From assembly GCF_014295035.1 (NCBI RefSeq), contig NZ_CP060404.1:1530001-1594000 (forward strand): 64,000 bases of DNA, written 5' to 3'. The notes under the pieces are model-generated. The model saw only the letters and a program-made list of their open reading frames with translations. It made no database searches and was not told the origin of the DNA. Both the position numbers and the translations under genes were made by a program. Shown piece by piece: positions 38,601-64,000 of the stretch. The stretch is from Streptomyces buecherae. Its GTDB lineage: Bacteria; Actinomycetota; Actinomycetes; Streptomycetales; Streptomycetaceae. The first letter of the stretch is position 1; every line of letters begins with the position of its first letter.

Positions 38601-39072
38601 TCGTGCCGACGAACACCCCGACCGGCCTGTTGCGCAGGGAGACGGGGTCGATACCGGTTCGCTCGAACGCCTCCCACGAGGCTTCCAGCAGCAGCCGCTG
38701 CTGTGGATCGGTCGCCAGCGCCTCACGCGGAGACATCCCGAAGAACTGCGGGTCGAACTCGTCGGCGTCGTAGAGGAAGCCGCCCTCACGGGTGTAACTC
38801 GTCCCCGGGTTGTCCGGGTCCGGGTGGTACAGCGTCTCGTTCTCCCAACCGCGATCGGTCGGGAACTCGGAGATGGCATCGACGCCATCCATGACGAGTT
38901 GCCAGAGCTGCTCGGGGGTGCGCACGCCGCCGGGGAAGCGACAGCTCATACCGACGATGGCGATGGGCTCTTTCGAGGCCGCGACCAGACGCTGGTTCTG
39001 TAGCTTGAGGCGGTCGTTTTCCCGCAGAGAGGCGCGCAGCGCTTCGACAACTTTTTCGGAGGACGTAGCCAT
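24778..39072 (-). CDS. Modular type I PKS, three extension modules (gene B)
   Basis: Complete PKS of 4,764 residues with three reducing, non-dehydrating modules: KS-AT-KR(A)-ACP, KS-AT-KR(B)-ACP, KS-AT-KR(A)-ACP. KS Cys lies near residues 205, 1,764 and 3,307, and ACP Ser near 1,532, 3,072 and 4,642. All three ATs have GHSVGE and HAFH, the malonyl signature. The N-terminus begins [16 protein letters not shown], a class 1b docking helix resembling that of PikAIV. The C-terminus has two helices and ends in a [15 protein letters not shown] class 1a docking peptide. Start: the frame is open 24 codons further upstream, but that extension overlaps gene C and resembles no docking domain. ATG at 39,072 is preceded by GGAG with 6 nt spacing. 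Predicted product step: three 1,3-carbinols of alternating KR type. B follows C by 25 nt and precedes A by 76 nt. Confidence 0.95.
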   Translation of the reverse strand: MATSSEKVVEALRASLRENDRLKLQNQRLVAASKEPIAIVGMSCRFPGGVRTPEQLWQLVMDGVDAISEFPTDRGWENETLYHPDPDNPGTSYTREGGFLYDADEFDPQFFGMSPREALATDPQQRLLLEASWEAFERTGIDPVSLRNRPVGVFVGTSGLDYATHLYEVGGELEGYLTGSAASVVSGRISYTFGLEGPAVTVDTACSSSLVALHLAAQALRQGECDLALAGGVSVMSSPGSFIEFSRQRGLAVDGRCKPFAEGADGTGWSEGVGLLLVERLSDARKNGHPVLAIVRGSAVNQDGASNGLTAPNGPSQQRVIRQALASAGLSAAEVDAVEAHGTGTTLGDPIEAQALLATYGQGRPEEQPLWLGAIKSNIGHTQAAAGVAGIIKMVMAMRHGTLPKILHVDEPSSQVDWSAGEVRLLTETTAWPETGRPRRAGISSFGLSGTNAHTIIEQVPEADLDEQQEATAPQADVAKQPTVLPWLVSGKSAEGLSAQARQLHAHMSAHPELSPTDVAFSLATTRSVFDHRAAVVAEDRDGLLRALEALANGENVAQVVQGVARTEDTLAFLFSGQGAQRLGMGRELYDAFPVFARALDEVCAHLDVLLDRPLREVMFAAEGSADAELLDRTAFTQPALFAVEVALFRLLEHWGVSPDVVMGHSVGEIAAAYVAGVFSLEDACTLIAARGRLMQALPEGGAMVAVQASEEEIAGSLAGREAEVSIAAVNGPTAVVVAGDEAAVSEIAGQWEQQGRKTRRLRVSHAFHSPRMDAMLDDFRRVVGALSFASPSIDLVSNVTGKVADAEVCSPEYWVRHVREAVRFADGVRTLDAQDVTTFLEVGPDGVLSAMAQDCLAERGDSGSAPVVVPVLRKDRSEVVALTTTLARLHVHGSVVDWRPAFDGLEARRVDLPTYPFQRQRYWIEKSADGSSGVDAGIRDEVDAWFWQAVEREDLAALAKTLDFDDEATLGAVLPALSAYRRSSRDQSTIDGWRYRVSWKPVGDVVGGSLSGTWLVVVPGSCVGGELVAGVVSGLERHGAGVVSLVVDEGDFGPGVLSGRLREVLGSAPELSGVVSLLALAEGVCAGYPGLSVGFASSLVLVQGLVEVGAGGLLWCVSRGAVSVGRSDRLASAVQSQVWGLGRVVGLEHSGLWGGLVDLPEVLDERAVARLVGVLSGGVGEGGEDQVAVRGSGVFVRRLARSAAPVADVASWRTRGTALVTGGTGALGGRVARWAVEQGAEHVVLTSRRGLDAPGAVALRDELVGLGARVTVAACDVADREQLAAVLDAVPEEFPLRAVFHAAGVEQVTELMGVGLADAASVVSGKVAGAINLDALLGDRELDAFVVFSSIAGVWGSGGQAAYGAANAYLDALVEDRRGRGLAGTAVAWGPWAEGGMAAGDSGDQLARRGLSAMAPELALTALRGAVAGDDGVVTVADVDWERFAPLFTLERPSPLLGDLPEVRRALDAASSSGQAGDASTGLRERLAGLTEAEIDRALLDLVRGQAAAVLGFAGAEVVEPGRAFKELGFDSLTAVEFRNRLNAETGLVLPATLVFDFPSSVVLAGHLRAEVLGTREAVAVPSAVVASVDDDPIAIVGMSCRFPGGVGSPEDLWRLVASGGDAISDFPSDRGWDVDGMYDPDPERLGTFYAREGGFLHNGGEFDAAFFGISPREALAMDPQQRLLLETSWEAFERAGIAPTSVRGRQIGVFVGAATSGYGVGHDGAAGELEGQILTGNATSVVSGRISYTLGLEGPALTVDTACSSSLVALHQAAQALRQGECDMALAGGVTVMATPGAFVEFSRQRGLAPDGRCKPFADAADGTGWSEGVGMLLVERLSDARRNGHEVLAIVRGSAVNQDGASNGLTAPNGPSQQRVIRQALANAGVSAADVDVVEAHGTGTTLGDPIEAQALLATYGQERPEGRPLWLGSLKSNLGHTQAAAGVGGIIKMVMAMRHGVLPQSLHVDEPSRQVDWSAGEVRLLTEATEWPESGHPRRAGVSAFGVSGTNAHTIIEQAPPVEDEAQPAPTTPVEDHGIVPWALSARSAEALRAQAERLRSYLVERAELGALDVGYSLVATRAAHEHRAVIVGADRAELLRGVEAVATGEVAPGAVQGVANTSGVMAFLFSGQGAQRLCMGRELYEAYPVFARALDEVCAHLDVVLDRPLRDVMFAAEGSADAELLDRTGFTQPALFAVEVALFRLLEHWGVTPDVLIGHSVGEIAAAHVAGVFSLEDACTLVAARGRLMQALPEGGAMVAIQASEEEIAETLAGRETEVSVAAVNGPTAVVIAGDEAAVLEVAAQWAEQGRKTSRLRVSHAFHSPRMDAMLGDFRKVVERLSFQTPSIALVSNVTGEAAGADEVCSPEYWVRHVREAVRFADGVRALERLGVTRFVEVGPDGVLSAMARDCLRADAGSALVVAPVLRKDRAEVLALTAALAELHVHGVEVGWERVFAGRGARTVELPTYAFQRQRYWLEDRAQASPGSAVDSVDARFWDAVEREDLEALAQALDVDGGGSLGELLPALSSYRRQQRDRATVDGWRYRVSWKPVPEAAAGTLSGAWLLVVPAGLADGELTVTITQGLEEHGARVVPVSVDGDTDRDGLAELLLAALGDEPDASVLSLLALDEEPCAAEPVVAAGLALTLRLVQAAAGLDVGLRLWCASRGAVSVGRSDRLASTAQAQVWGLGRVAALEHPQLWGGLVDLPETLDERAVARLAGVLSAEDGEDETAIRGSGVFGRRLVRTASTGGEAWRPSGSVLITGGTGALGAHVARWAVRAGAEHVVLTSRRGLAAEGASELGAELEGLGASVRVVACDASDGDALAEVLAAIPERYPLRGVVHAAGVLDDGVLDGLTIERLAGVLGAKVEGARLLHELTADLELDAFVLFSSFAGVVGGAGQGAYAAANAYLDALAVARRGAGLAGTAVAWGPWAESGMAASGRAGERVRGGAVSAMAPALAVDALSWAVGQEEASLVVADVDWERLAPALAAARGGTLVSGIPEAHEHLATDDDGAGTQAATFAGRLAGLSATERNEAVLELVRGHAASVLGHTSADSIEPGRAFRDLGFDSLTAVELRNRLDLATGLRLPATLVFDYPTAAELADYLDAEAFGTARPALDTAQPNAVAVDDEPIAIVAMSCHFPGDVHTPEDLWRLVAEGADAISAFPADRGWDLDALYNPDPERLGTSYAREGGFLYDAPRFDARFFGISPREALAMDPQQRLLLETSWEAFERAGIAPESLRGARAGVFVGTNGQDYAGLWVDSQGDLEGHLGTGSAASVVSGRISYTFGLEGPAVTVDTACSSSLVALHMAIQALRQGECDLALAGGVSVMSTPGAFVEFSRQRGLAVDGRCKPFADAADGTGWSEGVGLLLVERLSDARKNGHPVLAIVRGSAVNQDGASNGLTAPNGPSQQRVIRQALASAGLSAAEVDAVEAHGTGTTLGDPIEAQALLATYGQGRPEEQPLWLGAIKSNIGHTQAAAGVAGIIKMVMAMREGVLPKILHVDEPSSQVDWSAGEVRLLTEATAWPETGRPRRAGISSFGLSGTNAHTIIEQAPEAGQPAASDAVAPASTPVSATETVDSATVVPWLLSAKSQEALRAQAGRLAAHVAARGDLGVLDVGYSLAARSVFEHRAVLVGEDRATLLRGLEAVAEGGIASGVVQGQAVSGGKTAFLFSGQGAQRLGMGRELYDAFPAFAQALDEVCAHLDVLLDRPLKDVMFAAEGSADAELLDRTGFTQPALFAVEVALFRLLEHWGVSPDVVMGHSVGEIAAAHVAGVFSLQDACTLVAARGRLMQALPEGGAMVAIQASEVEVAASLAGREHEVSIAAVNGPTAVVIAGHTRAVQEVADAWTAMGKKTRGLRVSHAFHSYLMDRMLDEFGQVVREIPFASPTVALVSNVTGGLASEGEACSPDYWVRHVREAVRFADGVRSLEALGVTRFLEVGPDGVLTAMAQDCLAAHAEDASAAVLVPVLRKERPEAGSLMTALAELHAHGATVGWEAIFAGHGAGKVELPTYAFQRERFWPEVSASGGGRNSGSTAADSVDARFWEAVEREDLEALAEALDVDRDAPLSTVMPALSAYHRSNREQSTIDGWRYRVSWKPVGDVVGGSLSGTWLVAVPGACVEDELVEGVVSGLERHGAGVVSLVVDEGDFGPGVLSGRLREVLDSAPELSGVVSLLAVDEGVCGGYPGLSAGFASSLVLVQALVEVGAGGLLWCVSRGAVSVGRSDRLAGAVQSQVWGLGRVVGLEHSGLWGGLVDLPEVLDERAVARLMGVLSGGVGEGGEDQVAVRGSGVFVRRLARSAAPVADVTSWRTRGTALVTGGTGALGGRVARWLVGNGAEHLVLTSRRGLGAPGAPELREELEALGARVTVVACDVADREQLAAVLDAVPEEFPLRAVFHAAGVEQAAELAGMGLADAAGVISGKASGAGHLDALLGDRELDAFVVFSSIAGVWGSGGQAAYGAANAYLDALVEDRRGRGLAGTAVAWGPWAEGGMAAGDGGDQLARRGLSAMAPELALAALRGAVAGDDGVVTVADVDWERFAPLFTLERPSPLLGELPEVVSALEQARVAEESQAEGGSALRERLLALAPSERQRAVLDLVRGHAAAVLGFAGMEGVESDRAFKELGFDSLTAVEFRNRLNSDTGLRLPTTLVFDYPNAKALAEHVRAGVLPDEGVSASPLIADLEKLEASLSTAEPDDAGRTAIAARLHVLLARLNGDESGAKDAESITQRLDGASDDDLFDFIENELS
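25381..26768 (-). repeat. Duplicated A-type KR segment, copy in module B3
   Basis: Nearly identical to 34,711-36,098 in module B1, at a constant offset of 9,330 nt and no net indel over ~1.4 kb. It covers both KR halves. A few divergent patches remain, for example 25,760-25,830. Confidence 0.85.
29675..34299 (-). other. PKS module B2: KS-AT(m)-KR(B)-ACP
   Basis: KS Cys is near 33,778, with fingerprint [11 protein letters not shown] has GHSVGE (~32,410) and HAFH (~32,105), so malonyl. The AT active region has the minor variant QRLCMGREL where the other copies have [11 protein letters not shown] has GGTGALG (~30,760), LDD (~30,515) and AYAAAN, so B-type. ACP serine is near 29,855. Expected unit: a hydroxyl. 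Its KR is closest to that of A1. Confidence 0.9.
34265..34622 (-). repeat. Duplicated ACP-to-KS junction, copy at B1/B2
   Basis: Partner of 15,241-15,598. Similarity continues at a lower level into the downstream KS, which carries the same VGAATSGYG fingerprint in both places. Confidence 0.85.
34300..39072 (-). other. PKS module B1: docking-KS-AT(m)-KR(A)-ACP
   Basis: KS Cys is near 38,460, with fingerprint [10 protein letters not shown] has GHSVGE (~37,075) and HAFH (~36,775), so malonyl. KR has GGTGALGG (~35,400). It has no LDD motif ([11 protein letters not shown] instead) and a tryptophan eight residues before the catalytic tyrosine ([14 protein letters not shown], ~35,000), which is A-type. 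Glutamine three before the tyrosine favours A1. ACP serine is near 34,476. Expected unit: a hydroxyl of opposite configuration to C2. Confidence 0.9.
34711..36098 (-). repeat. Duplicated A-type KR segment, copy in module B1
   Basis: Partner of 25,381-26,768. Both copies carry the W-type KR active site and the same strongly strand-asymmetric base composition in their distal half (35,560-36,098). Confidence 0.85.
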
Positions 39073-39078
39073 CAGTAG

Positions 39079-39082
39079 CTCC
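39079..39082 (-). promoter_or_regulatory. Ribosome binding site of gene B
   Basis: GGAG on the minus strand lies 6 nt before ATG 39,072. This and the class 1b docking sequence that follows decide this start over the longer open frame reaching 39,144. Confidence 0.6.
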
Positions 39083-39097
39083 ACACTTCCAACAACA

Positions 39098-42000
39098 TCA
39101 AAGGTCAGCGCCGCCCAGAGCCCTCTGGACGAGGTCATCGACATCCATCGTGTCGACCGCGCTACTCAGTACTTCTTGCGGCGCCGACTCGGAACCGCTC
39201 TCCGATATCTGAGCGAGTTCGAGCAGGGTGTCCATGAGCCCGGCTTCACGGAAACGCGCGAGCGGAACGGAGGCCAACGCCTCGCGTATCCGGTCCTCTT
39301 CCGAGCCGTTCCGCTCGGCCCCACCGCCTTGCGGGAACATGCCTGCTTCCAGGTGCTCCGCCAGGGCGATGAGGTTCGGGTAGTCGAATGCCAAAGTGGT
39401 CGGCAGCTCCAGGCCGGTGATCGCGCCCAGCCGGTTACGAAGCTGAACAGCCGTCAGGGAGTCGAACCCCAGCTCGGTGAACGACCGGTCATTCCCGATG
39501 GCGTCCGGGGCCGTGTGCGCCAGGACCGCGGCGACGTGCTGGCGCACCAGCTTGCGTAGTTGGCGCTGACGCTTCGCCGAGGGCAGCGCCTCCAGGCTGG
39601 TGCGCAGCTCGGTCGCCGCCGACTCGGTCGCCGCCGGGTCGGAAGGCGTCAGTGACGCCGTCGGCCGCCGCGTCTCCAACAGCTCGCTCAGCAACGCTGT
39701 CGTCCGGTCCGCTCCCAGCTCGCCCGCGAGCCGCTCCCATGTGGCATCGGCCACGAGGAGGAAGGCTTCGTCCAGGTCGAGAGCACGCTGAAGCGCGGAG
39801 ATGGCCAGGTCCGGGTCCATCGGGGCCATGCCGCCCCGCCGCATCTGCTCTTCGAGCTCCCCGTCGACCGCCATACCGCTGCCGGCCCAGGCGCCCCAGG
39901 CGATGGACGTCGCCGGAAGACCATCCGCACGCCGCTGCAACGCCAACGCGTCCAGATACGCGTTACCCGCCGCATAACTCCCCTGACCCGGCCCACCCAA
40001 CGTACCCGCCGCCGACGAGAACAACACAAACGCCGACAAGCCCATATCAGCCGTCAACTCGTGCAAGTTCCGCGCCGCAACCACCTTCGGACGCAACACC
40101 CCAGCCGCCCGCTCCACCGTCAGAGCATCCACCACACCGTCATCCAACACACCCGCCGTATGCACCACGGCAGTCAGCGGCAACTCCCGCGGAACACCCG
40201 CCAACACCGCCACCAACGCCTCACGATCCGCCACATCACACGCCACCACCGACACCCGAGCCCCCAGACCCTCCAACTCGGCCTTCAACTCAGCGGCACC
40301 CTCGGCCCCCAACCCACGACGACTCGTCAACACCAGATGCTCAGCACCCCGACGAGCCAACCAACGAGCCACATGACCACCCAACGCACCCGTACCACCC
40401 GTCACCAACACCGAACCACCCACACGCCACCCCTCACCACCCACGGCCTGAGGAGCCGAAGCGCGCACCAACCGCTTGGCGAACACACCCGAACCACGCA
40501 CCGCGACCTGATCCTCACCCCCCACACCCGCCAACACCCCGACCAGACGCGACACAGCACGCTCATCCAACGACTCGGGAAGGTCGACAAGCCCACCCCA
40601 ACGCTGCGGTTGCTCAAGCGCCGCGACGCCGCCGAGGCCCCACACCTGCGCCTGTGTGGCGCTCGCGAGCCGGTCGGAACGGCCCACCGACACCGCGCCC
40701 CGAGTGCCACACCACAGCCGAGCGCGCACCCCCAGCCCTGCCACGGCCTGCACCAGCCACAGCGTCAGCGCAAAGCCAGCGGATAGCGGATGCCCGGCCA
40801 TCGGCTCCTCGTCCAACGCGAGCAACGACAGCACCCGGACCTCGGACTCGCCGTCGACCGCGGCCAGCAGTGCCCGGGCGAGCACGTCGCGGTCCGCGTC
40901 CGGGTCCACCGCCAGCGGTACGACACGGGCGCCGGACTTCGCGAGCCCTTGGGAGATCGTCTCGGTGAACTCGCTGTCCGCGAGCCCGGCGGGCACCACC
41001 AGCAGCCAGGCGCCCGACAGTGTCCCCACCGCCGTCTCCGGAACCGGCTTCCAGGAGACCCGGTAACGCCAGCCGTCGACCGTGGTCCGCTCGCGCTGCT
41101 GACGGCGGTACGAGGACAGCGCGGGCAGCAACTCGCCCAGCGAACCGCTCCCGTCGATGTCCAGCGTCTCCGCCAGTGCCTCCAGGTCCTCCCGCTCCAC
41201 CGCGTCCCAGAACCGCGCGTCCACCGAGTCCACGGCGGAACCACCCGGCACGGAGCTGGTCGACGCCTCCGCCGGGTCCTCCAGCCAGTAGCGCTGACGT
41301 TGGAAGGCGTACGTCGGCAGCTCCACCGTCCGCGCACCACGCCCGGCGAAGACCCGCTCCCAACCCACCTCGACACCGTGCACATGGAGTTCGGCCAACG
41401 CCGCCGTCAGCGCCTGCACCTCCGCGCGGTCCTTACGCAGAACAGGTGCCACGACCGAGGCCGGACCCGCGTCCGCCCGCAGGCAGTCCTGCGTCATCGC
41501 GGTGAGCACACCGTCGGGACCCACCTCCAGGAACGAGGTCACCCCGAGCTTCTCCAGCGCCCGCACCCCGTCCGCGAACCGCACCGCCTGCCGCACATGC
41601 CGCACCCAGTACTCCGCCGAGCACACGTCGTCCGCGCCCGCTGGCTCACCGGTCACATTGGAGACCAGCGCGATGGTCGGCGGGGCGAACGACAGCCCCT
41701 CGACGACCTTGCGGAAGTCGCCCAGCATGGCGTCCATACGGGGCGAGTGGAAGGCGTGGCTGACCCGCAGGCGACGGGTCTTGCGCCCCTGCTGCTCCCA
41801 CTGCCCGACGATCTCCGATACGGCGGCCTCGTCACCCGCGATGACCACGGCCGTCGGACCGTTGACCGCCGCGATGCTCACCTCGGCCTCACGACCGACC
41901 AGCGAGCCCGCGACCTCCCCCTCCGATGCCTGGATGGCCACCATCGCGCCACCCTCCGGCAGCGCCTGCATCAACCGACCACGTGCGGCCACCAGCGCAC

Positions 42001-43959
42001 ACGCGTCCTCCAGCGAGAACACCCCCGCCACATACGCGGCAGCGATCTCACCCACCGAGTGACCCATCACCACATCCGGAGTGACACCCCAGTGCTCCAG
42101 CAACCGGAACAGCGCCACCTCGACGGCGAAGAGCGCGGGCTGCGTGAACGCGGTCCCGTCCAGCAGCTCAGCATCCGCGCTGCCCTCCGCCGCGAACACC
42201 ACTTCCTTCAGCGGACGGTCAAGCACGACATCCAGGTGCGCGCACACCTCGTCCAGAGCTTGCGCGAACACCGGGAACGCCTCGTACAACTCCCGACCCA
42301 TACCCAGGCGCTGCGCGCCCTGACCCGAGAACAGGAACGCCCGTAGACCGGACGCGTTCGCCTCGCCCTGAACCAGTCCCGGGGCGGCTTCGCCGGATGC
42401 GACGGCCTCAAGTCCGGCGAGGAGTTCCGCACGACTCGCGCCCGACACCACCGCACGGTGCTCGAACATCGACCGCGTCGCCACCAGCGAGTGGCCGACA
42501 TCCCACGCGCTCCACTCGTCCCGCTCCAACAGGAACGACCTGAGCCGCGCCGCCTGCGCCCGCAGCGCCTCCGCGCCACGAGCCGACAGCAACCACGTGA
42601 CCACATCACTGTCGACACCGGAAGCCGGAACCTCCCCGGCCCCGGACTCTTCCTCACCGACCGCCGGAGCCTGCTCGATGATGGTGTGCGCGTTGGTCCC
42701 GCTCACACCGAAGGCCGAGACACCAGCCCGACGCGGACGCCCGGTCTCAGGCCACTGGGTGGCCTCCGTGAGCAGCCGCACCGCACCCGCCGACCAGTCC
42801 ACCTGCCGCGACGGCTCATCCACATGCAGCGACTGCGGCAACACACCATGCCGCATCGCCATCACCATCTTGATGACCCCAGCCACGCCCGCAGCCGCCT
42901 GCGTATGACCAATGTTCGACTTCAGCGCGCCCAGCCACAGCGGACGACCCTCCGGCCGGCCCTGGCCGTAGGTGGCCAGCAGCGCCTGCGCCTCGATCGG
43001 GTCACCCAGTGTCGTGCCCGTGCCATGCGCCTCGACCGCGTCGACCTCGGCCGCCGACAGTCCGGCGCTGGCCAGCGCCTGCCGGATCACCCGCTGCTGT
43101 GACGGCCCGTTCGGCGCCGTGAGACCGTTGCTGGCGCCGTCCTGGTTGACCGCCGAACCGCGCACGATGCCCAGCACCTGGTGGCCGTTGCGCCGGGCGT
43201 CGGACAGCCGCTCCAGGAGCAGCATGCCCACGCCCTCGGACCAGCCCGTACCGTCCGCGGCGTCCGCGAACGGCTTGCACCTGCCATCGGGGGCCAGGCC
43301 ACGCTGCCGGCTGAACTCCACGAACGCACCGGGCGACGACATCACCGAGACGCCTCCGGCGAGCGCCAGGTCACATTCGCCCTGGCGCAGCGCCTGCGCG
43401 GCCAGGTGTAGGGCGACCAGCGACGACGAGCATGCCGTGTCCACCGTCACCGCGGGTCCCTCAAGACCGAGCGTGTACGAGATACGACCGGATGCCACGC
43501 TTCCGGCGCTTCCGCTGCCGAGCGATCCCTCGAAGCCCTCGGGAACCTGCCGCAGCCGGGTGCCGTAGTCGTTGTACATCACGCCCACGAACACACCGGA
43601 CCGGCTGCCCCGCTTGGTCGTGGGGTCGATACCGGCCCGTTCGAACGCCTCCCACGAGGTCTCAAGGAGCAGCCGCTGCTGCGGGTCGGTCGCCAGTGCC
43701 TCGCGCGGACTCATGTCGAAGAACGCGGGGTCGAACTGGTGCGCGTCGTAGAGGAACCCGCCGTTCTGGGCGTAGTACGTGCCCTCGCGGTCGGGGTCCG
43801 GGTCGTACAGGCGCTCAAGGTCCCACCCACGGTCGGACGGGAACTCGGACATCGCATCCGTGCCCGCCATGACCAACTGCCACAGTTCCTCGGGGGTCCG
43901 CACCCCACCCGGAAAGCGGCAGCTCATGCTCACGATCACGATGGGATCGCTGTCCACCG
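39098..43959 (-). other. PKS module C2: KS-AT(m)-KR(B)-ACP plus class 1b docking domain
   Basis: KS Cys is near 43,430, with fingerprint VMYNDYG. AT has GHSVGE (~42,055) and HAFH (~41,750), so malonyl. KR carries GGTGALGG (~40,395), LDD (~40,140) and SYAAGN, and is almost identical to the KR of D2 although the ATs differ in specificity. ACP serine is near 39,460. The C-terminal docking peptide (39,098-39,330) is class 1b. Expected unit: first carbinol of the polyol run. Confidence 0.9.
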
Positions 43960-46900
43960 GCGTGCCCGGCGCGGCCAGCGCCGCCGCGCCCGCCGCGGAG
44001 GCAGCGCTGTCTCCGCCCAGGATCTCGTCACGGATGTGGCCGACGAGCGCCATCGGGGTCGGATAGTCGAAAACCAGCGTGGCGGGCAGCCGCAGACCTG
44101 TCTCCGCGGTGAGCCGATTCCTGAGATCGACCCCCATCAGCGAGTCGAAGCCGAGTTCCTTGAACGGCCGTCGCGTGTTGACGGTCTCGGCGGTGGCGTG
44201 TCCGAGGGCAGCCGCGGTCTGCGCGCGGACCAGTTCCAGCAACATCTGATCCTGCGATGCCCGCGGCAGGCCCGCGAGGCGCCGGCGCAGTTCATGGGGA
44301 AGGCTCTCGTCCTGCTCCGATCGCACGACACGGCGCGCTGTCACAGCGGGCACGACGTTGCGGAAGAGGGCGGGGAGTTCGGCACCCTGCGCGCGCAGCG
44401 CCGGGACGTCCAGCCGGAAGAGAACCGGAACGACCGCAGTCGAGACCAGAGCCGCATCGAACAGCTCAAGCCCCTCCTGGGAGGAGAGCGGCACCAGACC
44501 GGAACGCGACACTCGGCGCAGGTCCCTCTCGCCGAGGTGTCCGGTCATGCCGCTGGCCTCGGCCCACAAACCCCACGCCATCGACACACCCGGCAACCCC
44601 CGAGCCCGCCGCCACGACGCCAAACCATCCAAAAACACATTCGCCGCCGCGTAATTACTCTGCCCCGCACTCCCCAACACACCAGCAGCCGACGAGAACA
44701 ACACAAACGCCGACAGACCCATCCCCTCAGTCAGCTCATGCAGGTTCCACGCCGCATCCACCTTCGCCCGCAACACCAACTCAACCCGCTCACGCGACAA
44801 CGACGTCAACAACCCGTCATCCAACACACCCGCCGCATGCACCACACCACTGAGCCCAAAACCCTCAGGCAACCCCGCCAACACCCCAGCCAACACCCCA
44901 CGATCCGCAGCATCACACGCCACAACCACCACCTCAGCACCCGCACCCTCCAACTCCGCCCGCAACTCCACCGCACCCTCAGCCCCCACACCACGACGAG
45001 AAAGCAACACCAACTTCCTCACCCCATGCCGAGCCACCAAATGCCGAGCCACCAAACCACCCAAGACACCCGTACCACCCGTCACCAACACCGCACCCGA
45101 ACCAAACACCCCCGACCCCGACGGATCCGGTACTGGCACCCGACCCAAACGCGGCACCCGCACCACACCCGACCGCACCACCACCTGCTCCTCCCCCAAC
45201 GCCAACACCCCAGGAAGAACACCCTCAACACCCTCCAGATCATCGGTGTCCACCAACACCAAACGCCCAGGATTCTCCGACTGCGCAGACCGCACCAAAC
45301 CCCACACCGCAGCCCCCGCCAAATCCACCACACCACCACCCACATCAACAGCACCCCGGGTCACCACCACCAACCGCTCACCCACAACACCCTCACCCTC
45401 ACCCGCATCCCCCACCCACGACCGCACCCGCTCCAGAACCTCAAGAACCCGCCCATACACCTCACCCACCACACCCGAACCACCAGAAACCACCCGCACA
45501 ACCTGGGACCCCGACCCCACCTCACCCGCAACCACAACCCCAGGCGCATCCACCCACTCCACCTGGAACAACGCATCACGCGCCACCCCACCCACCGCAC
45601 TCAACTGACCCGCGTCAACCGGCCGCAACACCAACGACTCGACCGACGCGACTGCGCGCCCCGACTCATCCCCCACCCACACCGACACCGCACCCGACCC
45701 TGAACCCGAACCGTGATCCGCCGACGCCAACCGCACCCGCAACGACGTCGCCCCCACCGCCTCCAGAACGAACCCACGCCAGGAAAACGGCAGCAAGCTC
45801 CCCGAACCACCCGCGAAGCCCTCACTCACACCCATCGCGTGCAACGCCGCGTCAAACAACGCCGGATGCAGACCAAACTGGCCCGCCCGCTCCCGCTCAC
45901 CCTCAGGAAGCTCGACCTCAGCGAACACCTCACCATCACGCCGCCACGCCCGCCTCAACCCCTGGAAGAGCGGCCCATACTCCAACCCACTTGCCGCAGC
46001 CCGCACATACTCACCCGACACATCAACCAACTCAGCCCCCACCGGCGGCCACACACCAAAGTCGAAGGGAGCCACGTCGGCGGCTGCCGTCGGCGCGAGG
46101 ACACCACGGGCATGGCACGTCCACGGCACGTCATCGGCCGCTGCCTCTTCCCGTGAGAACACACTCACCTCACGGAAGCCGGAAGCGTCCGCCTCCCCCG
46201 CCTCGACCTGGATGCGCACCCCACCGTGCTCAGGCAGGATCAGCGGCGTCTCAAGGACGAGTTCCTCAATCCGGCCACAGCCGACGTGATCCCCGGCCTG
46301 CCCCACAAGCTCGACAAACGCCGTCCCGGGCAGCAGCACGACCCCGTGGACGGCGTGATCCGCCAGCCACTCATGTGTGGCCAGCGACAACCGCCCACTC
46401 AGCAGCACTCCGCCACCGCTGGCCAACGACACCACCGCACCCAACAACGGATGCCCCAACGAACCCAACCCCACCGAACCCACATCACCCACACCCACAG
46501 GGGCATCAAGCCAGAAACGCTCCCGCTGGAAGGCATACGTCGGCAAGTCGACCTGCCGACCGCCTCGGCCCTTCAACACAGTGGCCCAGTCCACCTCGGC
46601 GCCGTTCACGAACACCTCGGCGACGGAGGTCAGGAACCGCTCCAGGCCGCCTTCGTCCCGCCGCAAGGTCCCCACCACCACGGCCTGCGCCTCGACGGCC
46701 TCCACCGTCTGCTGGACCGGCAGGGTCAGCACCGGATGCGGGCTCACCTCGATGAACACACCATGCCCAGTGCCCAGGAGAATTCGGGTCGTGGCCTCCA
46801 GCTCGACCGTCTGCCGCAGGTTGCGGTACCAGTACTCCGCGTCCAGTGCAGCCGTATCCACCAACTCACCCGACACCGTCGAGTAGAACGGCACCTCAGA

Positions 46901-49243
46901 CGAGCGCGGCTCCAGGCCCGACAGGACCTTCAGCAGCTCCTCGCGGATCGACTCCACATGCGCGGAGTGCGAGGCGTAGTCCACCGGCACCCGGCGAACC
47001 CGCACCTCCTCACCCTCAAGCTCCGCCACCAGCTCATCCAACGCACCCGGATCACCCGACACCACGACCGCACCCGGGCCGTTGACCGCAGCGACCGATA
47101 TCGCACCGCCCCAACCCGCGATGCGCTCCCGCGCCTGGTCCACCGGCAACCCCACCGACACCATGCCGCCACGACCCGCGAGACCACCCGCGATGGCCCG
47201 CGACCGCAACGCCACCACCTTCGCCGCGTCCTCCAGCGACAACGCGCCCGCCACACACGCCGCCGCGATCTCACCCTGACTGTGACCCATCACCGCATCC
47301 GGCACCACACCCACCGAACGCCACAACCGCGCCAACGACACCATCACCGCGAACAACACTGGTTGCACCACATCCACCCGATCAAAACCGGGAGCACCCT
47401 CAGCACCACGCAGCACGTCCGTCAGCGACCAGTCCACATGAGCCGACAGAGCCGCCTCACACTCGGCCACCGCCTGCGCGAACACCGGCGAGGAGTCCAA
47501 CAACCCCACCGACATACCCACCCACTGCGCCCCCTGACCCGGGAACACGAACACCGAACGACCGGGAGGCGCGCTCTCGCCCACCACCACGCCCGGACGA
47601 GCGGACTTCTCCGTGACGGCGCTCAGGCCGGACAGCAACGTGTCCCGGTCCCTGCCCACCAGCACCGCGCGGTGCTCCAGCACCGACCGAGTCAGGACCA
47701 GGGACCGCGCCACATCGGCGGCGCCCAGTTCCGGACGCTCGGCCACGAACTCCCGCAGCCGCTCCGCCTGCGCCCGCAGCCCCTCCTGGCTACGGCCCGA
47801 CACCACCCAGGCCACCGGGCCCTCGGTGACCTCTGCCTCAGAGTCGCCAGCCGGCTCAACCTCCGGCGCCTGCTCCAGGATCACGTGCGCGTTCGTCCCG
47901 CTCACACCGAACGAGGACACACCGGCCCTGCGCCGCTCACCCGTCTGCGGCCACGGGGTCGACTCGGTCAGCAGCGACACCGCCCCCGCCGACCAGTCCA
48001 CGTGTTCCGACGGCTCGCCCACGTGCAGCGTCTTGGGCAGCACGCCGTGCCGCATCGCCATCACCATCTTGATGACGCCACCCACGCCCGCGGCTGCCTG
48101 GGTGTGCCCCACGTTCGACTTGAACGAGCCCAGCCACAACGGCCGGTCGGCTCCGGAGCGCTCCTTGCCGTACGTGGCCAGCAGCGCCTGCGCCTCGATC
48201 GGGTCACCCAGCGGTGTTCCGGTGCCGTGTGCCTCCACCGCGTCCACATCGGCCGCGGACAGGCCGGCGTTGCGCAGCGCGTCGCGGATCACCCGCTGCT
48301 GGGAGGGGCCGTTGGGCGCCGTCAGTCGGCTGCTCGCCCCGTCCTGGTTCACGGCGGCGCCCCGTACCACGGCCAGCACCTGGTGCCCGTTGCGCTGGGC
48401 ATCGGACAGCCGCTCCAGCAGCAGCACGCCGGCGCCCTCGGACCATCCGGTGCCGTCGGCGGCGTTCGAGAACGACTTGCAGCGTCCGTCCGCGGCCAGG
48501 CCGCGCAACCGGCTGAACTCGATGAACACCCCTGGTGTCGCCATCATGGCCACGCCACCGGCGAGCGCGAGCGAGCAGTCGCCCTTGCGGAGCGCCTGGA
48601 CGGCCAGTTGGAGCGCCACCAGCGACGAGGAGCACGCGGTGTCCACGGTCACGGCGGGGCCTTCGAAGCCGAAGGTGTACGAGATGCGGCCGGAGGCGAC
48701 ACTTCCGGCGCTGCCGTTGCCGAGGTGGCCTTCGAGGCCCTCCGGTATGGCCTGGATGCGGGAGCCGTAGTCGTTGTACATCACGCCGACGAACACGCCG
48801 GTTCGGCTGCCGCGCGCGGACGCCGGGTCGATGCCCGCCCGCTCCAGCGCTTCCCACGAGGTTTCAAGGAGCAGCCGCTGCTGCGGGTCGGTCGCCAGCG
48901 CCTCACGCGGGCTCATACCGAAGAAGGAGGCGTCGAAGCCGTTCGCGTCGTGCAGGAACCCGCCCTCACGCGTGTAGCTCTTGCCCGGCTTCTCCGGGTC
49001 GGGGTCGTACAGGTCCTCGTCCCACCCCCGGTCCACGGGGAAGGTGGAGATCGCGTCGGTGCCCGAGGCGACCAGCTCCCACAGGTCTTCGGGCGACTCC
49101 ACCCCTCCGGGATACCTGCACCCCATGCCGACGATCGCGATGGGCTCCCGGTCCCTGTCCTTGAGTTCCTTCAGCTCCTGACGAGTTTCGTGCAGGCTGG
49201 CCGTCGCGCGCTTGAGGTAGTCGCGCAGCTTGGTCTCGCTCAC
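39098..49243 (-). CDS. Modular type I PKS, two extension modules (gene C)
   Basis: Complete PKS of 3,381 residues. Domain order: class 1a N-terminal docking coil ([11 protein letters not shown], residues ~1-30); KS (Cys ~201), methylmalonyl AT (GHSQGE, YASH), DH (His ~961), KR (~1,391), ACP (~1,703); then KS (~1,936), malonyl AT (GHSVGE, HAFH), KR(B), ACP (~3,261). The C-terminal ~80 residues include [11 protein letters not shown], a class 1b docking peptide of the kind that pairs with PikAIV-like N-termini such as that of gene B. Start is GTG at 49,243. Its best ribosome binding site, AGGAG at 49,256-49,260, is 12 nt away, which is long, and no better in-frame start is visible. The first module should leave an alpha-methylated double bond and the second a hydroxyl. 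Large parts of its KR and DH regions are near-copies of gene D sequence. Confidence 0.95.
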   Translation of the reverse strand: MSETKLRDYLKRATASLHETRQELKELKDRDREPIAIVGMGCRYPGGVESPEDLWELVASGTDAISTFPVDRGWDEDLYDPDPEKPGKSYTREGGFLHDANGFDASFFGMSPREALATDPQQRLLLETSWEALERAGIDPASARGSRTGVFVGVMYNDYGSRIQAIPEGLEGHLGNGSAGSVASGRISYTFGFEGPAVTVDTACSSSLVALQLAVQALRKGDCSLALAGGVAMMATPGVFIEFSRLRGLAADGRCKSFSNAADGTGWSEGAGVLLLERLSDAQRNGHQVLAVVRGAAVNQDGASSRLTAPNGPSQQRVIRDALRNAGLSAADVDAVEAHGTGTPLGDPIEAQALLATYGKERSGADRPLWLGSFKSNVGHTQAAAGVGGVIKMVMAMRHGVLPKTLHVGEPSEHVDWSAGAVSLLTESTPWPQTGERRRAGVSSFGVSGTNAHVILEQAPEVEPAGDSEAEVTEGPVAWVVSGRSQEGLRAQAERLREFVAERPELGAADVARSLVLTRSVLEHRAVLVGRDRDTLLSGLSAVTEKSARPGVVVGESAPPGRSVFVFPGQGAQWVGMSVGLLDSSPVFAQAVAECEAALSAHVDWSLTDVLRGAEGAPGFDRVDVVQPVLFAVMVSLARLWRSVGVVPDAVMGHSQGEIAAACVAGALSLEDAAKVVALRSRAIAGGLAGRGGMVSVGLPVDQARERIAGWGGAISVAAVNGPGAVVVSGDPGALDELVAELEGEEVRVRRVPVDYASHSAHVESIREELLKVLSGLEPRSSEVPFYSTVSGELVDTAALDAEYWYRNLRQTVELEATTRILLGTGHGVFIEVSPHPVLTLPVQQTVEAVEAQAVVVGTLRRDEGGLERFLTSVAEVFVNGAEVDWATVLKGRGGRQVDLPTYAFQRERFWLDAPVGVGDVGSVGLGSLGHPLLGAVVSLASGGGVLLSGRLSLATHEWLADHAVHGVVLLPGTAFVELVGQAGDHVGCGRIEELVLETPLILPEHGGVRIQVEAGEADASGFREVSVFSREEAAADDVPWTCHARGVLAPTAAADVAPFDFGVWPPVGAELVDVSGEYVRAAASGLEYGPLFQGLRRAWRRDGEVFAEVELPEGERERAGQFGLHPALFDAALHAMGVSEGFAGGSGSLLPFSWRGFVLEAVGATSLRVRLASADHGSGSGSGAVSVWVGDESGRAVASVESLVLRPVDAGQLSAVGGVARDALFQVEWVDAPGVVVAGEVGSGSQVVRVVSGGSGVVGEVYGRVLEVLERVRSWVGDAGEGEGVVGERLVVVTRGAVDVGGGVVDLAGAAVWGLVRSAQSENPGRLVLVDTDDLEGVEGVLPGVLALGEEQVVVRSGVVRVPRLGRVPVPDPSGSGVFGSGAVLVTGGTGVLGGLVARHLVARHGVRKLVLLSRRGVGAEGAVELRAELEGAGAEVVVVACDAADRGVLAGVLAGLPEGFGLSGVVHAAGVLDDGLLTSLSRERVELVLRAKVDAAWNLHELTEGMGLSAFVLFSSAAGVLGSAGQSNYAAANVFLDGLASWRRARGLPGVSMAWGLWAEASGMTGHLGERDLRRVSRSGLVPLSSQEGLELFDAALVSTAVVPVLFRLDVPALRAQGAELPALFRNVVPAVTARRVVRSEQDESLPHELRRRLAGLPRASQDQMLLELVRAQTAAALGHATAETVNTRRPFKELGFDSLMGVDLRNRLTAETGLRLPATLVFDYPTPMALVGHIRDEILGGDSAASAAGAAALAAPGTPVDSDPIVIVSMSCRFPGGVRTPEELWQLVMAGTDAMSEFPSDRGWDLERLYDPDPDREGTYYAQNGGFLYDAHQFDPAFFDMSPREALATDPQQRLLLETSWEAFERAGIDPTTKRGSRSGVFVGVMYNDYGTRLRQVPEGFEGSLGSGSAGSVASGRISYTLGLEGPAVTVDTACSSSLVALHLAAQALRQGECDLALAGGVSVMSSPGAFVEFSRQRGLAPDGRCKPFADAADGTGWSEGVGMLLLERLSDARRNGHQVLGIVRGSAVNQDGASNGLTAPNGPSQQRVIRQALASAGLSAAEVDAVEAHGTGTTLGDPIEAQALLATYGQGRPEGRPLWLGALKSNIGHTQAAAGVAGVIKMVMAMRHGVLPQSLHVDEPSRQVDWSAGAVRLLTEATQWPETGRPRRAGVSAFGVSGTNAHTIIEQAPAVGEEESGAGEVPASGVDSDVVTWLLSARGAEALRAQAARLRSFLLERDEWSAWDVGHSLVATRSMFEHRAVVSGASRAELLAGLEAVASGEAAPGLVQGEANASGLRAFLFSGQGAQRLGMGRELYEAFPVFAQALDEVCAHLDVVLDRPLKEVVFAAEGSADAELLDGTAFTQPALFAVEVALFRLLEHWGVTPDVVMGHSVGEIAAAYVAGVFSLEDACALVAARGRLMQALPEGGAMVAIQASEGEVAGSLVGREAEVSIAAVNGPTAVVIAGDEAAVSEIVGQWEQQGRKTRRLRVSHAFHSPRMDAMLGDFRKVVEGLSFAPPTIALVSNVTGEPAGADDVCSAEYWVRHVRQAVRFADGVRALEKLGVTSFLEVGPDGVLTAMTQDCLRADAGPASVVAPVLRKDRAEVQALTAALAELHVHGVEVGWERVFAGRGARTVELPTYAFQRQRYWLEDPAEASTSSVPGGSAVDSVDARFWDAVEREDLEALAETLDIDGSGSLGELLPALSSYRRQQRERTTVDGWRYRVSWKPVPETAVGTLSGAWLLVVPAGLADSEFTETISQGLAKSGARVVPLAVDPDADRDVLARALLAAVDGESEVRVLSLLALDEEPMAGHPLSAGFALTLWLVQAVAGLGVRARLWCGTRGAVSVGRSDRLASATQAQVWGLGGVAALEQPQRWGGLVDLPESLDERAVSRLVGVLAGVGGEDQVAVRGSGVFAKRLVRASAPQAVGGEGWRVGGSVLVTGGTGALGGHVARWLARRGAEHLVLTSRRGLGAEGAAELKAELEGLGARVSVVACDVADREALVAVLAGVPRELPLTAVVHTAGVLDDGVVDALTVERAAGVLRPKVVAARNLHELTADMGLSAFVLFSSAAGTLGGPGQGSYAAGNAYLDALALQRRADGLPATSIAWGAWAGSGMAVDGELEEQMRRGGMAPMDPDLAISALQRALDLDEAFLLVADATWERLAGELGADRTTALLSELLETRRPTASLTPSDPAATESAATELRTSLEALPSAKRQRQLRKLVRQHVAAVLAHTAPDAIGNDRSFTELGFDSLTAVQLRNRLGAITGLELPTTLAFDYPNLIALAEHLEAGMFPQGGGAERNGSEEDRIREALASVPLARFREAGLMDTLLELAQISESGSESAPQEVLSSAVDTMDVDDLVQRALGGADL
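39876..40609 (-). repeat. Duplicated KR segment, copy in module C2
   Basis: Nearly identical to 55,501-56,234 in module D2, at a constant offset of 15,625 nt without indels. It covers the catalytic half of the B-type KR and ends sharply in the KR structural half, where the two modules diverge. Confidence 0.85.
44560..46066 (-). repeat. Duplicated DH-KR segment, copy in module C1
   Basis: Nearly identical to 60,203-61,718 in module D1. The alignment offset is 15,643 nt, changing to 15,652 after one 9-nt indel in the linker before the KR cofactor loop. Weaker identity continues down to about 44,331. Identity stops abruptly at 46,066. It covers most of the KR and the C-terminal DH. Confidence 0.85.
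46690..47555 (-). repeat. Methylmalonyl AT cassette, copy in C1
   Basis: One of four near-identical AT cassettes. It differs from the others by scattered substitutions such as [10 protein letters not shown] where D1 and D2 have [10 protein letters not shown]. Confidence 0.8.
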
Positions 49244-49255
49244 CGTTTCTGGTCA

Positions 49256-49260
49256 CTCCT
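49256..49260 (-). promoter_or_regulatory. Candidate ribosome binding site of gene C (long spacing)
   Basis: AGGAG on the minus strand lies 12 nt before GTG 49,243, longer than the usual 5-9 nt. No other purine-rich site is closer except a weak AGAAA. This may mean modest initiation of gene C. Confidence 0.4.
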
Positions 49261-49265
49261 CTGAG

Positions 49266-49282
49266 CACCCCGGACAGGGGTG
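49266..49282 (-). other. Short inverted repeat in the D-C intergenic gap
   Basis: A 6-bp perfect GC-rich stem (CACCCC/GGGGTG) with a 5-nt loop lies in the 82-nt gap between genes D and C, just upstream of the gene C ribosome binding site. No T-tract follows, so it is not a classic terminator. It may be chance or a mild translational or mRNA-stability element. Confidence 0.25.
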
Positions 49283-49325
49283 GAAAGCCTTCGGCCGGTC
49301 ACTTCCGGGGACAGGGGCGTCCGCG

Positions 49326-64000
<14,675 letters not shown>

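Larger units (their letters stand above)
43960..49243 (-). other. PKS module C1: docking-KS-AT(mm)-DH-KR-ACP
   Basis: KS Cys is near 48,640, with the fingerprint VMYNDYG. AT has GHSQGE (~47,280) and YASH (~46,970), so methylmalonyl. DH is intact ([10 protein letters not shown] ~46,360; HPALFDAA ~45,860). KR has GGTGVLGG (~45,070), LDD (~44,820) and NYAAAN (~44,650). The ACP motif is [10 protein letters not shown] (~44,135), unlike the DSLTAVE of most other modules here. Expected unit: an alpha-methyl alkene, conjugated with that of D3. Confidence 0.9.

Noticed and set aside
39073..39144. 24-codon N-terminal extension of gene B
   Set aside because: The extension overlaps gene C, lacks a good ribosome binding site and does not resemble a docking helix, whereas ATG 39,072 starts a clear class 1b docking domain after GGAG.
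49266..49282. Transcription terminator between genes D and C
   Set aside because: The stem is only 6 bp and no T-tract follows on the coding strand. Continuous transcription through the 82-nt gap is more likely.

Overview
The window is one block of giant modular type I polyketide synthase (PKS) genes, all on the minus strand and read from position 64,000 down to 1. Very high G+C, multi-kilobase collinear PKS genes and actinobacterial (DEBS/Pik-type) docking domains point to a Streptomyces-like actinomycete. I found no non-PKS gene, RNA gene, mobile element, CRISPR array or phage sequence. Long open frames on the plus strand are high-G+C shadows of the PKS genes.

There are four PKS genes, named D, C, B and A here in order of transcription. 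D (49,326 to beyond 64,000) enters the window inside a ketosynthase (KS) and carries three modules. C (39,098-49,243) has two. B (24,778-39,072) has three. A (beyond 1 to 24,701) has five and leaves the window in its C-terminal docking domain. Gaps between genes are 82, 25 and 76 nt, so they look like one operon. The loading module, thioesterase, and any starter, tailoring, export or regulatory genes are outside the window.

Modules in order (m = malonyl, mm = methylmalonyl; KR = ketoreductase, A or B = KR type; DH = dehydratase; ER = enoylreductase): D1 mm, DH-KR; D2 mm, KR(B); D3 m, DH-KR; C1 mm, DH-KR; C2 m, KR(B); B1 m, KR(A); B2 m, KR(B); B3 m, KR(A); A1 m, KR(B); A2 m, KR(A); A3 m, degenerate DH and no KR (ketone); A4 mm, KR(B); A5 m, DH-ER-KR. 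The predicted chain segment is a methylated alkene, a methyl carbinol, a methylated diene, six successive 1,3-carbinols, a ketone, a methyl carbinol and a saturated pair of carbons. A ketone next to a polyol suggests a six-membered hemiketal. The overall pattern resembles guanidyl-type marginolactones (azalomycin F / niphimycin family). That product assignment is inference.

The points most worth a second look are: (1) module A3, which lacks a KR but keeps a damaged DH and has an SSL acyl carrier protein (ACP); (2) a short KS fingerprint that follows the reductive type of the upstream module in all twelve readable KSs; (3) long, nearly identical duplicated segments that coincide with coding-strand G/T-rich islands; (4) a visible recombination joint in module A2; (5) docking domains that order the proteins D-C-B-A through 1a, 1b and 1a interfaces.
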